Shown here piece by piece: positions 8,460-16,993 of a stretch of DNA of 16,993 nt (the stretch's first letter is position 1; every line of letters starts with the position of its first letter). A model generated the notes under the pieces. The model saw only the letters and a list, made by a program, of their open reading frames with translations, was not told where the DNA came from and did not search any database. Source of the DNA: Auxenochlorella pyrenoidosa (lineage: Eukaryota; Chlorophyta; Trebouxiophyceae; Chlorellales; Chlorellaceae); the NCBI GenBank assembly GCA_001430745.1, contig KQ481950.1:577183-594175 (forward strand). The letters run 5' to 3'. The translations under genes and the position numbers were made by a program.

Positions 8460-9404
8460 TCAGGGGACGCGGGCGGGCATGTCGCGCTCGTCACGCTGCT
8501 TTGCCATGCGCTCCGTGTCGACGGGGCCAAAGTCGCCCACCCCGCCGATGTCTGCATGTGGCGACAGATGAGGGGGGTTGGAGTGGAGTGGGATGGGGTA
8601 GGGTGGGTTTGGGGCAGGGGTGGAGGGGGGAGTGTGCGGAGGCATTATGAGAAGCGGCGCTCTCCATAAACCGGGCAGTGGTGTCGCAGAATGTGGCAAT
8701 CTGCAGGCTGCCTGGCTTCCCCGCTCAACCAATGCGGAATGCAATGCCATGGCCTTGCCAGGGCAGCCAGGGGTAGGCACTGCATCCCCGGCGGCGGCCA
8801 GCGGCAATGACTTGTTGCTGCGTATGCACGGGCCACAAATCAGCCACAGCCTGCAGCCCGTTGGTTCCCGGTATCCCACCAAGCCTGCAGGGCTCACCCA
8901 CATGGCGCCCCAGCCCGCTCTTCTGCGGCGACATCGGCTCCTCCTCGCCGCGCTCCTTGCGATGCTTGGCTGCATCCTCGGCTGCAGGAGCCCCAGGCAG
9001 GAGGAAGCGGCAGCGCAGGGCAGGCAGGAGGATGGGCCTCTGCATGTAAGGGGCATGCGAGGCAGCCTGGCAGCACGTGCCGAGGCATCAAGTGCCCCGT
9101 GGCTGCAGGACAACCGCTCCTGAAGGTTTCCTTTATCTACCTGATTCTAGGAGGCCTGCGGCCTTGGGGTCCTGCAAGAGGGGCCGAGGGCAACAGGGAC
9201 ACACGGGGTTGTGGGGGCTGGCGGCGTGGGGCAGCGCCGGTGAGAGCGCAGCTGCCGCTTGTGCCCTCCCGTGGCCCTGGCTGCTCCTGGCCCGGCAGTC
9301 GCACAGCGCTCAGAGAGCCACGTGAGCGCCCCTCGACACGATGCAAGCCACGGCACGGCGGCAGGGTGTGCGCCCACCTCCTGCTTTGCTTGGGTGTCCG
9401 CCAT
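8460..9404 (-). CDS. Small 77-residue charged protein of unknown function, four tiny exons
   Basis: Exons on the - strand: 9378-9404 (27 bp), 9141-9171 (31 bp), 8898-8981 (84 bp), 8460-8551 (92 bp), total 234 bp. Donors are GTGGGC, GTAGAT and GTGAGC; acceptors CTTGCAG, CCTGCAG and ATGCAG. Phases 0, 1 and 2 close perfectly: the 31-bp exon leaves G, completed by CC to Ala, and the next leaves G, completed by AC to Asp. The product begins MADTQAKQE/DPKAAGLLES and is charged in the middle (KHRKERGEEEP). It ends with a conserved-looking segment, GVGDFGPVDTERMAKQRDER, then DMPARVP. There is no signal peptide or membrane segment and no cysteine. I do not recognise the family. The last two exons are the most secure; the first two rest on phase and border fit. 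Confidence 0.6.
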
Positions 9405-9860
9405 CGGGCTCTTCGCTTTACTTTCAAGCTGCTAGTCTATATCTGAAGCTCAAAATGTTGGGTGGTCTGGCAAGGGGCTCAATCTGTGGCCACTCGTGTC
9501 GGAATTGCGCGCAGCAGGAGTGTCACTGAGGCGATCGCATTCCTATCAAGATTGCTTTAAACGGTGATCGCAAGCGGCGAAAGGGCATGCCGACACCAGG
9601 GGCAGCCACTGGCTGGCCACTGCCTGGTGGCCGCTGCTGCCGCCACGTGCACGAAACATCAGGCAGACCGGGTCCCTTACTGGTGATCGCATTTCGTCGC
9701 AAACCCATCATGTTTCCGAAGCCTCGCATGGAGTTTTCTGTAATGCAACATGCAGTTTTAAAATCATGAACAAAGCAGCATACGGTGCGGAATGGGCATG
9801 CTCGTCGCTGTCCGAGCAGTTCAGTTACGATGCTTGGTTGCCAGCCAAGCCAGGCCAGCG
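9405..9860. other. Intergenic: promoter of the 77-residue gene and 3' UTR of the F-box gene
   Basis: Both flanking genes are on the - strand. The region is less GC-rich than average and contains three copies of the word G(T/C)GATCGCA at 9531-9539, 9564-9572 and 9683-9691. No coding exon is supported; short open frames have no motif. Confidence 0.5.
9531..9691. promoter_or_regulatory. Cluster of three G(T/C)GATCGCA words
   Basis: GCGATCGCA at 9531, and GGTGATCGCA at 9563 and 9682. All lie 125-290 bp upstream of the - strand start at 9404. Further copies occur at 4125 (carrier intron 1) and 6973 (upstream of the RING-CH gene). All copies seen are noncoding. Function is unknown. Confidence 0.35.
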
Positions 9861-11938
9861 TCACAGGATCTCCAGCTGCGGCATGTACGTGCGCAGGGCA
9901 TGCAGTACGCGCACAGACGTCCTGATGCTGTCTGGCCCAAGGCCCCGCAGCCTCAGCTCCCGCAGCTGCGGCAGGCGGGTGGCCAACAGCTCGACATCTG
10001 ACAGGGTGAGGGCGACCTCAGTGTTGGCCAGGCTGAGGGCAGTCAGCGCACTGGCAGTCGTCACAGCAGGCGGCAGCTCCCTGAAGCCGCAGCCAACTAG
10101 GTACAGCTCTCGGAGCTCTGTTGCAGGGGGCGAGGGGGGCGGCGTTGATGGGCCTCAGGCTAACGCAGCTGTCTGGCAAGCTAACAGCGCTGTCCGGAGC
10201 ATGCACGGGATTATAGCAGGGGGCCCGCCCAAACACACCCCGCCGCCGCATGCAAATGCAAGACTAGTGCCCAGCAAGCAGGGCCTCACCAGCCAGGTAG
10301 GGCCCCGCCGGCAGCGCGCGCAGGCGGCTGTTCCAGCTCAGGTAGAGAGCGCGCAGGCCGCTGCGCTGCTGCACGCAGGCGGGGACGCTGGCGGCCAGGC
10401 AGTCGATGACCCTGAGGGTGGCCAGCCGCGGTGCCTGGGGCAGCAGCTCCGCCAGCGTCGCCTCCAGGTGCTGGCCCCGGTGGGACAACAGAGACAGGTC
10501 TCGGATGGTCGCCAGGCTGGTGGCGCCACGCAGCTGGCCCGCGCGCAGCGCACAGCGATCAAAGGAGCACTCTGTCAGGAAGGCAACGCGCGCGGGGGGG
10601 AGGGCGGCGGCCAGCAGCGTGGCAAGGCCGGCGCCTGCTGGGCTCCGCAGGCCGGACATCAGCAGCACGTGCCCGCCAAGCTCGCCATGCACCAGCTGCA
10701 GCCCATGCAGGCGGTGGCCGGCCAGCTGCAGACATAAAGGTTGGCAAAGCAGGGTCATGGCTGATGAGTCCCTATTGAAGATCCATACTTTTTTGAGGTC
10801 AACAGCAGGCAGGCACCACCAAGCAGGTAGCAATTCCTGGAGGACAACTGTGATGGGCAGCGCCGCAGGCACCCCCTGTCTAAGAGGCGGCTTCTGTGGC
10901 GGCTCGCTGGCACAGCCGGGGCCAACCCCTGTTGCCGGCCTGCATGCGGCGCACCCACCTGCATCCTGTACGGGCGAGAGCTCAGGTGGCAGACCTCGAG
11001 CGCGGGGAATGCGGCTGGGTGCGGCGGCTGCATGGGCTGCGCCTGCCGCACCGCCAGGGCGGGGCCGGCTGGTGCCTCCTCATCTCCCTCTGTCTGTCCC
11101 TCCACTAGCGCCAGTTCCACGAGCCCCGACAGCTGCGTCAGCTGCTGCAGGTCTGGCATCGGCGCTGCAAAGTTGTTCAGTTCCAGGCAACTGAGCAGGC
11201 TCAGGGACTGGGCAACTGTCTGCACGACCTCTGCGGGGATCGCGGGCGGGCCTCTCACAAACAGCACCAGCGTGCGCAGCCGGCCGAGCTGGTGCAGCGC
11301 AGCTGCGGCGCCTGCTGGGAGCGCGTCGCAGTCGACCGCCAGCGCATGCAGCTGCGGCAGCAGCCGGGGCTGCAGACTGTCCAGCAGGGTCGCCAGCTGG
11401 AAGGTGGGGCCCGAGCCGGCCGCTGTGCTGCCAGCCAGGTGGGCAGCACCTGCCTCGCCCTCTCCGCCAACCGGGTCCATGCCTGGGCTGCCATTTTCAA
11501 AGCACAGCAGGCTGATGTCCTCCACGAAGCCTCCCACGCGGCGTAGCAGCACGCGCTTGGCGGCAAGCCAGGCGTTCTCGTGGGGTGCGCTCGGTTGGGG
11601 CGGTTGCAGCGTGAGGGAACGCCACAGGCCAGGACAAGTGAAGAAGCAGCGCCTCCAGCGCTTGGAGACCAGGGATACTGATGAGCTGCGCAAGGGACGC
11701 GATGTTTGCATGGGAGGGCGGGAACAGTGAGGCGGCGACTGACGGCGGGCGGCGGCGGGCGCCGCGCGATAAGCAGAGCCAACGGATGCTCTCGCTCCTC
11801 AGCAGCCTGGCTGGGTGTCCGTCCAGGCTACCTACACAACCCGACTCACCCCTCAGAGCGCCCTGCCAAGGCGAAAATGGCGGACAGGAGCGGGTCGGGC
11901 AGGGCCCCGATTGAGCAGGAGGAGAGGGCAGCCTCCAT
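9861..11938 (-). CDS. F-box / leucine-rich-repeat protein
   Basis: Four exons on the - strand: 11850-11938, 10959-11685, 10290-10725, 9861-10117; 502 residues with all phases matching. The N-terminus (about 12-60) is an F-box: GALPDPLLSAIFALAGRSEG, split by intron 1, then VSLVSKRWRRCFFTCPGLWRSL. F-box proteins bind SKP1 and bring substrates to SCF ubiquitin ligases. The rest shows degenerate leucine-rich repeats, for example LLPQLHALAVDCDALP, LGRLRTLVLF, LSLLSCLELNNF, LSGLVELALVEG, LRALYLSWNSRLRALPAG, ELRELYLVGCGFRELP and LPQLRELRLRGLG. These suggest a curved substrate-binding domain. Acidic Gly/Glu-rich loops break the repeats near 100-120 and 225. The end is PQLEIL. The substrate is not predictable. 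The start at 11938 directly precedes the F-box. Confidence 0.85.
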
Positions 11939-12393
11939 TGTGGCTGGGAGCAGGATACTGAGAGCTGCAATGCGAAGATTGCTTGTTTGAGGGCTCTGCA
12001 CCACCTCCGCACCGCTCTGGCCATGAGGACAGCCATCAATGCCCACTTGGTGCATGCTTGACCAGCCTGTGGGTTTCATTCCTGCTTTGTGAGCAACTGT
12101 CTTAAATCTGGCTTGCGCCAGGGGGTGTGCCAGAGGAGAAGGGCAGGGGCGAGGGGAGCATACGCGGGCAAAGGCTGGGCAGCGGCGCGCAGGCGGGCAG
12201 GATGCGATGGCGCCGGGCTGGGAAAGCAAGCATGTAAGGAAGACATAGCGAGGCGCAGCAGGAATGAAATTGGGCAACGAGAGGAGACGGAGCAGGGAGC
12301 GAGCGGCATACAAGTCAGGGGGGGACAGCAAAGCCGAGCTGGGATTCGGGCATGGTACAGGAAAGCGTCAAGTTCACACGGCAGGGGCCCCGC
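11939..12393. other. Intergenic: F-box gene promoter and NOSIP 3' UTR
   Basis: 455 bp between two - strand genes in tandem. It includes a somewhat A/T-richer part at 11960-12110 next to the F-box start. No element beyond this was recognised. Confidence 0.45.
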
Positions 12394-15081
12394 TCAGTTG
12401 TTGAACCGAAGGCCAAACTTGCTGGTGGCGCCACCCAGCTGGCCGCGCAGGTCCGCCAGGCCGCTGCCTGGTCCCAGCAGGAATCGCTTCTTGGCCTGCA
12501 GGGGCGGGGCACAGCGGGCGCAGCACAGGTCGGCGGGCGGGGACTCGTGGCGGCGATGCGCGGGCGTGGCACACCGCTGCTGCCCAGCCCGGCAGGGCGC
12601 CGCCTACGTCGGCCTTCCCAGGCACACCCTGCCCACCCATGTGCGAGTATGCAGGGGCCCCCCCCCCCCCCCCCACGCCCCGCCCCCCCAACCCACCCCA
12701 GCCCCCCCAACCACCCCACCTGCAGCTCCTTGTCGTGCTCGGCAAAGCCGGTGCCGCCGCGCTGCAGCTCCAGCACGTCCCCCTCCCCCACCTCCTTGCC
12801 GCCGTAGTGGCCGTCGGGCCTGATGCACTTCTCCCAGGTCTCCTTGAGCACGACGTCGCCTGGGGTGGGGTGGGGTGGGGTGGGGGGAGGAGGGGTGGGG
12901 GGGGACGCAGCTCGGAGGAAGGCAAGGAGGGAAGCAGCCTGGCACAGGGCTCCAGACGCCGCAGCAGGGGCGGAGCGGCTCGATGCGGGGCAGGCGTCGT
13001 GCGGGATGCAACCCCAGATGCTGCGGCGGCAGCGAGGGTGGCAGGAGAGGGGCCGGGCGCGAGGGGCGGGGGGGCGGCGCGCCCACCTGTGGGCTTGAGC
13101 ACCACCAGGCGCGAGGCATTGGTGAAGACGTCCTTGGTGATGGGGTCCATGTACTCGTGGGGGCCGCCGCCGGGCACGGGGGTGAACCGCACGGGGGTGA
13201 GGTCCTGCGGGGGAGGCGCGTGAGGTGTGTGCGTGTGTGTGGGGGGGAGGGGGCCCAAGGGTGTATGTGGGGTTACGCTGCCTCCCCAGCCCGCTCCCTG
13301 TTCCAAGAGCCACTGTCTCCAAACTGGCTGCCTCTGCCCTCGCTCACCCCCAGCCCGCTGCTGCACCCGTGCTGGCAGGAACCGCTCCCCAGGCCTCCCG
13401 CGCGCCTGCTGCTAGCAGCAAACCGGCCCCCAGCCCCCAGCGCGGCCTTGCCTTGAGCTTGAGCTTGCCGCCCGAGGCGGGGCAGGTGGTGCCCATGTCG
13501 GGCTTCTCCAGCACCACCTTGGCCTCGGGGGCCTTGCCGGGCAGCCAGAAGGCGCGCATCTCCTGCGGGAGGCGCACCCAGGGGGGGCGGGGAGGGCGTG
13601 CGCAGTCAGGGCGAGCCCATGGGGTTCTGCTGGTGGGGGGCGTGCACCTGCGCCGGGCGTGGCCGTAAGCAAGGCTGCTGCAAGCGGGGACGGCGTTCAA
13701 TATGGATGCCAAGGTGGAGGAAGGAGGGCAGCTCGACGGGCCGATGCGCAAGCGGGAGCAGGTCCAGCAGGGCAGCAGCGGCCGGGGTATAGCACCGCGG
13801 CGGAGCGCCCCAACGAGCAGCAGCACCCACCTTCATGCGCTCCTTGTTCGTCTCGATGTTGACCGCTCCTGCCGCCGTCTTCTTGTCGGCCAGCAGCACC
13901 TGCGCGCCGGCAGGGACGGGCAGCCACGCTGTCAGGGCACCGGCACGCGTGCAAACACAGCATGCGGCGGCGCATGGGCAGCCTGCCACGCATGGCCCCG
14001 GGCCAGCGCAGTCCCCCCACCAGTGCATGTGGCGGCGGCCCCCGCTGCCATGCCGCCCCCCGCTGCGGCAGCCCCCACCTCTGCCTCCTCGTTGATCGTC
14101 TCCTTGAGCCTCTGGGCAAGGGCCTCGCTGGCGCCCATGTGGTTCTGCCGGTCAAAAGCCAGCAGCGCTGCCTCAGCGTCAATCGCCGCCTTGTCGGCCT
14201 GGACAGAAGAAGGGGAGGAGCAGCAGGTGCACGGCTTGGTCGGCCGCGTAAGGTGCCAATCCAGGACATGCTGCCCCCGCGTCGCTTGTCCCCTCTGCGC
14301 CGCGGCGGCCCGCGCTTCGCCTAGGCGTCCCGGCTGCCCAGAGCACACATGCGGAGGTAGGGGGGGGGGGGGGGCGGCGGGCGGGGCGCAGGGCGCGGCG
14401 TGGGCCTCACCTGCTTGCGCGCCTCGTCTGCCTGCTGTGCCTCCCAGGCCGCCAGCTTGCGCTTGTTGGCCTTCTTCTGCTCCAGAAGGTTCTCCAGGAT
14501 GGCTTCCCGGCTGAACAAAAAGCCCTTGGGGGTGCACACCGGGTCCTGCGGGCCGGCGGGGAGGGAGGGGCGGCAGGTGGATGTGCTGCGAGCTCGGTGG
14601 GCAATGCCTGGAAGGGTCAATGCGAGACAGCCGCAATGCGCGAGCGGCGACAGAGGCACGGAGGCGGCGCGGCGGCTGCGCAGCAGGGGTGGTGGCAGAG
14701 CATGCCCGGCGCGGGGTGGGTGGTGCGCACCACTGCGGGCGCCAGCGTGAGCCGGCAGTCGTAGTAGTTGCCGATCGAGTCCTGCGCCACGGCGAATGCA
14801 GGGCAGCAGCGATGTTGTGGCCGCTGGGAGGCCGCTAGGTACGCGAGCGACGGCAGAGTGGCGTTGTCTCTTTCTCGCAGCCTTGCACCTGCCGGCACGC
14901 AACTCCACATAAATGCACTACTGCTCTGCGAAAATGCAAGAAACCAAGTCTGAGTGCTGGCACGCCCACCCACCTTGCCCAGGCGCTCTGTGGCTGTGCC
15001 GTGCCCGAGCAGCCGCCGCTCGTGGTACGTCAGGGCCTCAGAGCCCATGACTCCCGCATTCTTGCTGTGTTTGCGCCCCAT
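12394..15081 (-). CDS. NOSIP: NOSIP homologue (U-box-type E3 ligase family)
   Basis: Nine exons on the - strand: 14974-15081, 14731-14781, 14411-14545, 14079-14198, 13831-13899, 13452-13562, 13087-13204, 12720-12859, 12394-12495; 317 residues, near the 300 of animal NOSIP. All phases fit. The start MGRKHSKNAG with ALTYHERR matches the conserved N-terminus of the family. The first U-box half is at about 42-75 (YYDCRLTLAPAVDPVCTPKG, then FLFSREAILENLLEQKK), followed by a charged helical region (to about 160). Next come FWLPGKAPEA, CPASGGKLKLKDLTPVRFTP and the second half, MDPITKDVFTNASRLVVLKP. The family hallmark DVLELQRGGTGFA is at about 265-278. NOSIP proteins are nuclear/cytosolic ubiquitin ligases, also found with spliceosomes; the animal nitric-oxide-synthase link need not apply to an alga. 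The intron after residue 198 has a GC donor. Several introns hold long G/C runs. Confidence 0.93.
12658..12674. repeat. Homopolymer run of 17 C
   Basis: It lies in the NOSIP intron 12496-12719; on the coding strand it is a run of G a short way after the donor, with further G4-like groups between donor and run. Confidence 0.9.
12861..12905. repeat. (TGGGG)n and G-rich tract in NOSIP intron
   Basis: Five TGGGG units followed by longer G runs. On the coding (-) strand this forms a C-rich tract directly before the acceptor of exon 8, and so doubles as its pyrimidine tract. The + strand can form a G-quadruplex. Confidence 0.85.
13205..13451 (-). other. GC-AG intron (NOSIP intron 6)
   Basis: The exon ends GGKLKLK (AAG), then GCAAGG; the acceptor is CCGCAG before GACCTC. 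The spliced protein KLKLK/DLTPVRFTP continues the conserved NOSIP sequence in phase 0. No GT dinucleotide lies close to the exon end. Confidence 0.87.
14360..14374. repeat. Homopolymer run of 15 G
   Basis: It lies in the NOSIP intron 14199-14410, near the donor end; a C run on the coding strand. Confidence 0.9.
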
Positions 15082-15933
15082 CCTGGCAGCCTCTGTGCGC
15101 CGCGGTGCAAGTGAGCAGAGGAAGTGCCCTACGGTGTGTCTGCAAGGAGCAGCCAAGACCAAGTGAAGTTTGCAGGATGGCACGAGCAGCGGCAGCAGTG
15201 GCGGCAGTGGCGGCGGCGGAGGTGCCGATGGGTTTCCGGCGTCGGCGCAAACGTATACTGCGCCCTTTCGATCCTTGCGACATGTAACAGCCTGCCCAGC
15301 ACCCCAGGCGCCCGCCAGACGACATAACAGCAAAGCTTTGCGCCTAGCGAGCTTGTGCGCAGTGCAGGCCTGACCTGAGTAAACTTAGTAGTCCGGCAGA
15401 GCACTTGTCGAAAGCTAGAACTTCTAAAGCCGTGCAAAGTGCGAGTCGAACTGCTGCAGGTGGCTAGGAGGGTTTGCGCGGGCTGGCGACTCTTTTTATA
15501 GACTCAGACTAAAACTTCGATATGTTTTGGAGCACTGCTGCTTGCAGTCTACACCACTTCCGACATCGGTCGCAAATGCCTGCTGCGGGGTCCAAATGGT
15601 GCTCCACACGCTCAATTCTGCTATCGCCATACGCTCGGTAGGTGATATAGGCACTTTGAGCGCCTCCACAGCGCCCCTAGTTGCGAGAGCGGCAAACCCC
15701 AACTACAGGCAAGCCGCACAGCAGCTCTGCAAAGGCGAATAGTACCGTTTTGATGCTCTCGGAATCTTTTGGTGTCGTACATAGCGACGCCTTGGCCCAC
15801 GGTCGCGGCGGGAGGTTGCTAGTGACTTGCCGCCGCTCCCTCTCACCACCCCCCGCTGTGCCCTGCCTGCAGGCTCCTTCAGTCAGCAAGCCTCTGTCTT
15901 TCACATCCTCGCGCGTTCTTGGGCCACGCGACC
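15082..15933. other. Divergent intergenic region, NOSIP (-) and small-protein gene (+)
   Basis: 852 bp between two outward-facing start codons. The right two thirds are clearly less GC-rich than the window average. A TATA-like stretch, TTTTTATAGA, lies at 15491-15500. Open frames of about 70 codons exist on both strands near 15496-15742 but show no recognisable motif or splice support. No tRNA, 5S or spliceosomal RNA pattern was recognised. It may hold both promoters and an unrecognised transcript. Confidence 0.45.
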
Positions 15934-16353
15934 ATGGCAACAAAGGCAGCCAGGACAGTGGCAAGGTGCGAGCAAGCGCCGTGCATGTGTGCCGGAGGGG
16001 CGTTTGCGTCACGGTGCCTGTTAGCGTTGCCCTCTTGAGCAGCCACTTGGCATTGCCTTTTGGGATTCAATTGCGCAATCCTCCCGCACTGCAGAGCCGT
16101 GCTGGCAGGCAGCATCGTTGTCTTCTCCAAGGCCTCTGCCCTGCTGAAGGCGGGCGGCGGCGCGCTGAAAGCTGGGGGCCTGCTGGCAAGCGGCGGTGCT
16201 GTGGCAGCGATGGCAACAGCCAGCGGCAACGAGCAGCAGCCGGCTCGTGGAGAAGAGCAGCAACAGGTGCAGCAACAGCAGCTTGCGCAGCAGCAGCAAC
16301 AAGCGTACTCGCCGCGGCTTCCCAGCAAGGCATTGCCTCCGCCAAAGCAATAG
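15934..16353 (+). CDS. Small Gly/Ala-rich protein with polyglutamine tail, unknown function
   Basis: Two exons, 15934-15965 and 16095-16353; 96 residues. The ATG sits in a good context (ACCATGG). The intron GT 15966 to AG 16094 splits an Arg codon (AG/A). The protein opens MATKAARTVARAVLAG, a basic Ala-rich start that could be an organelle-targeting helix. A hydrophobic stretch with regularly spaced glycines follows (SIVVFSKASALLK, then GGGALKAGGLLASGGAVAA), resembling a glycine-zipper membrane helix pair. From about residue 58 it turns into Gln runs (QQQVQQQQLAQQQQQ) and ends SPRLPSKALPPPKQ. I do not recognise the family. Membrane association and organelle location are inference. Confidence 0.55.
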
Positions 16354-16744
16354 CATTTACAATGGACGTACAGATGCAAAGCCACAGCTGCCAACAAGTG
16401 GGCTGATCAGGAATAGATTGAGAAAACTGTTGAGTATACCGGGACGGAGCCAGAAGGCAGACATTTTTGGAGTTCGTTCAAGGGTACAGCAGATTTCATG
16501 CTAGTTTGCTCATCAATAGCCCCCTGCTCCGGCAGGCACCAGGGCAAACACCGCCATGCTCTGGTGCTGGACGCAGCATGCTGACGAAACGCAGGAAAGA
16601 TACATCAGATTGAATGGCCAACAGGGCGGGCAGGGATAAGGGGGTGAGCCTACAGCTGATGCAGCACACACAGAAAGTACAAAAGGAAGTCGTCCCCAGG
16701 GCACACAAGCTTCCCCCACGGCTGCCACACGGGGCAGGGCCCCC
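16354..16744. other. Convergent 3' UTR region
   Basis: It lies between the stop of the small + gene and the stop of the EF-hand - gene. It is moderately A/T-rich near 16355-16500. No coding content or RNA gene is supported. Confidence 0.5.
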
Positions 16745-16899
16745 TCACGGCCCCTCCCGGGCGCTGTCGGAGCCGGAGCCGCCGCTGTCGGAGCCCGAGC
16801 CGTCGCGGGAGATGCGCGACTCAAACAGCGACAGGCTGTCGTCGGTCTTGGACTCGAGGAAGGACTTGAAGTCCTGCAGGTCCAGCTGGCCGTCGTGGT
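16745..16899 (-). CDS. Last exon of an EF-hand calcium-binding protein (partial)
   Basis: The exon runs from an acceptor (CCTCGCAG) at 16900 to TGA at 16745-16747; about 51 residues. It opens inside an EF-hand loop: the split codon xAC would be loop position 3, followed by His, Asp5, Gly6, Leu8 and Asp12 (HDGQLDLQDF), then helix KSFLES. After it comes a Ser/Asp/Gly-rich acidic tail (DGSGSDSGGSGSDS) ending AREGP. It binds Ca2+ if the missing first loop residues are also acidic. Upstream exons lie outside the window, so the full identity is unknown. Confidence 0.65.
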
Positions 16900-16917
16900 C
16901 TGCGAGGAGAGGGGGGG

Positions 16918-16993
16918 TAGTGTGTGTGTGTGGGTGGGTGGGTGGGTGGGTGTGCGCGTGGGGTGGGGTGGGGTGGGGTGGGGTGGGGTGGGG
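16918..16993. repeat. (GT)n, (GGGT)n and (GGGGT)n array in an intron
   Basis: Consecutive GT, GGGT and GGGGT arrays run to the window edge, just upstream (on the - strand) of the EF-hand exon acceptor, where they read as C-rich pyrimidine tract. The + strand has strong G-quadruplex potential. Confidence 0.9.

Noticed and set aside
9531..9691. GCGATCGC resembling the cyanobacterial HIP1 octamer
   Set aside because: Only two exact octamers were noticed in the window (about 6973 and 9531), in an intron-rich eukaryotic context, so a cyanobacterial origin is not supported.
15420..15720. Search for tRNA, 5S or spliceosomal RNA in the lower-GC block
   Set aside because: No B-box or GTTCGAAT-like loop, acceptor pairing, or known snRNA motif was seen.
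16918..16993. G-rich array as telomeric repeat
   Set aside because: Units are GGGT and GGGGT, not the TTTAGGG expected for green plants and algae, and the array lies in an intron next to an exon.
1..16993. Mobile elements, integrated virus or CRISPR array
   Set aside because: No terminal repeats, reverse transcriptase, transposase, integrase or spaced direct repeats were seen on either strand.

Overview
The window reads as nuclear DNA of a GC-rich green alga, most likely a trebouxiophyte of the Chlorella type. The evidence is dense genes on both strands, many short GC-rich spliceosomal introns with CTGCAG-type acceptors, Ala/Gln-rich low-complexity protein segments, and proteins of plant or general eukaryotic families. 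No bacterial operon, CRISPR array, transposon, tRNA or rRNA gene was seen. All gene models are hand-spliced by matching intron borders, codon phase and protein-family continuity; 29 introns were placed.

Layout, left to right. (1) 1-629, + strand: 3' end of an unidentified protein ending in a CaaX-like Cys-Cys-Val-Gln. (2) 1595-4381, - strand: an eight-exon mitochondrial carrier of the SLC25 coenzyme A/adenine-nucleotide type, with a 120-residue Ala/Pro-rich insertion. (3) 4755-6595, + strand: a six-exon SIRT5-like (class III) sirtuin that keeps the acyl-pocket Tyr/Arg pair but has lost most zinc-binding cysteines. (4) 7226-8164, + strand: a RING-CH zinc-finger protein without membrane segments. 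(5) 8460-9404, - strand: a 77-residue protein of unknown function built from four tiny exons. (6) 9861-11938, - strand: an F-box/leucine-rich-repeat protein. (7) 12394-15081, - strand: a nine-exon NOSIP homologue (split U-box). (8) 15934-16353, + strand: a 96-residue Gly/Ala-rich, polyglutamine-tailed small protein. (9) 16745-16899, - strand: the last exon of an EF-hand protein cut by the window edge.

The carrier and the sirtuin are divergent and share a 373-bp promoter region that holds a perfect palindrome. CoA/acyl-CoA supply and removal of acyl groups from lysines are biochemically linked, so co-regulation is a fair hypothesis. Three genes (RING-CH, F-box/LRR, NOSIP) belong to ubiquitin-ligase families, but nothing in the DNA shows that they act together.

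The most unusual structural signals are three GC-AG introns sharing one donor hexamer (GCAAGG), the degenerate zinc module of the sirtuin, the microexon-built 77-residue gene, and long G/C homopolymer and G4-type tracts within introns.
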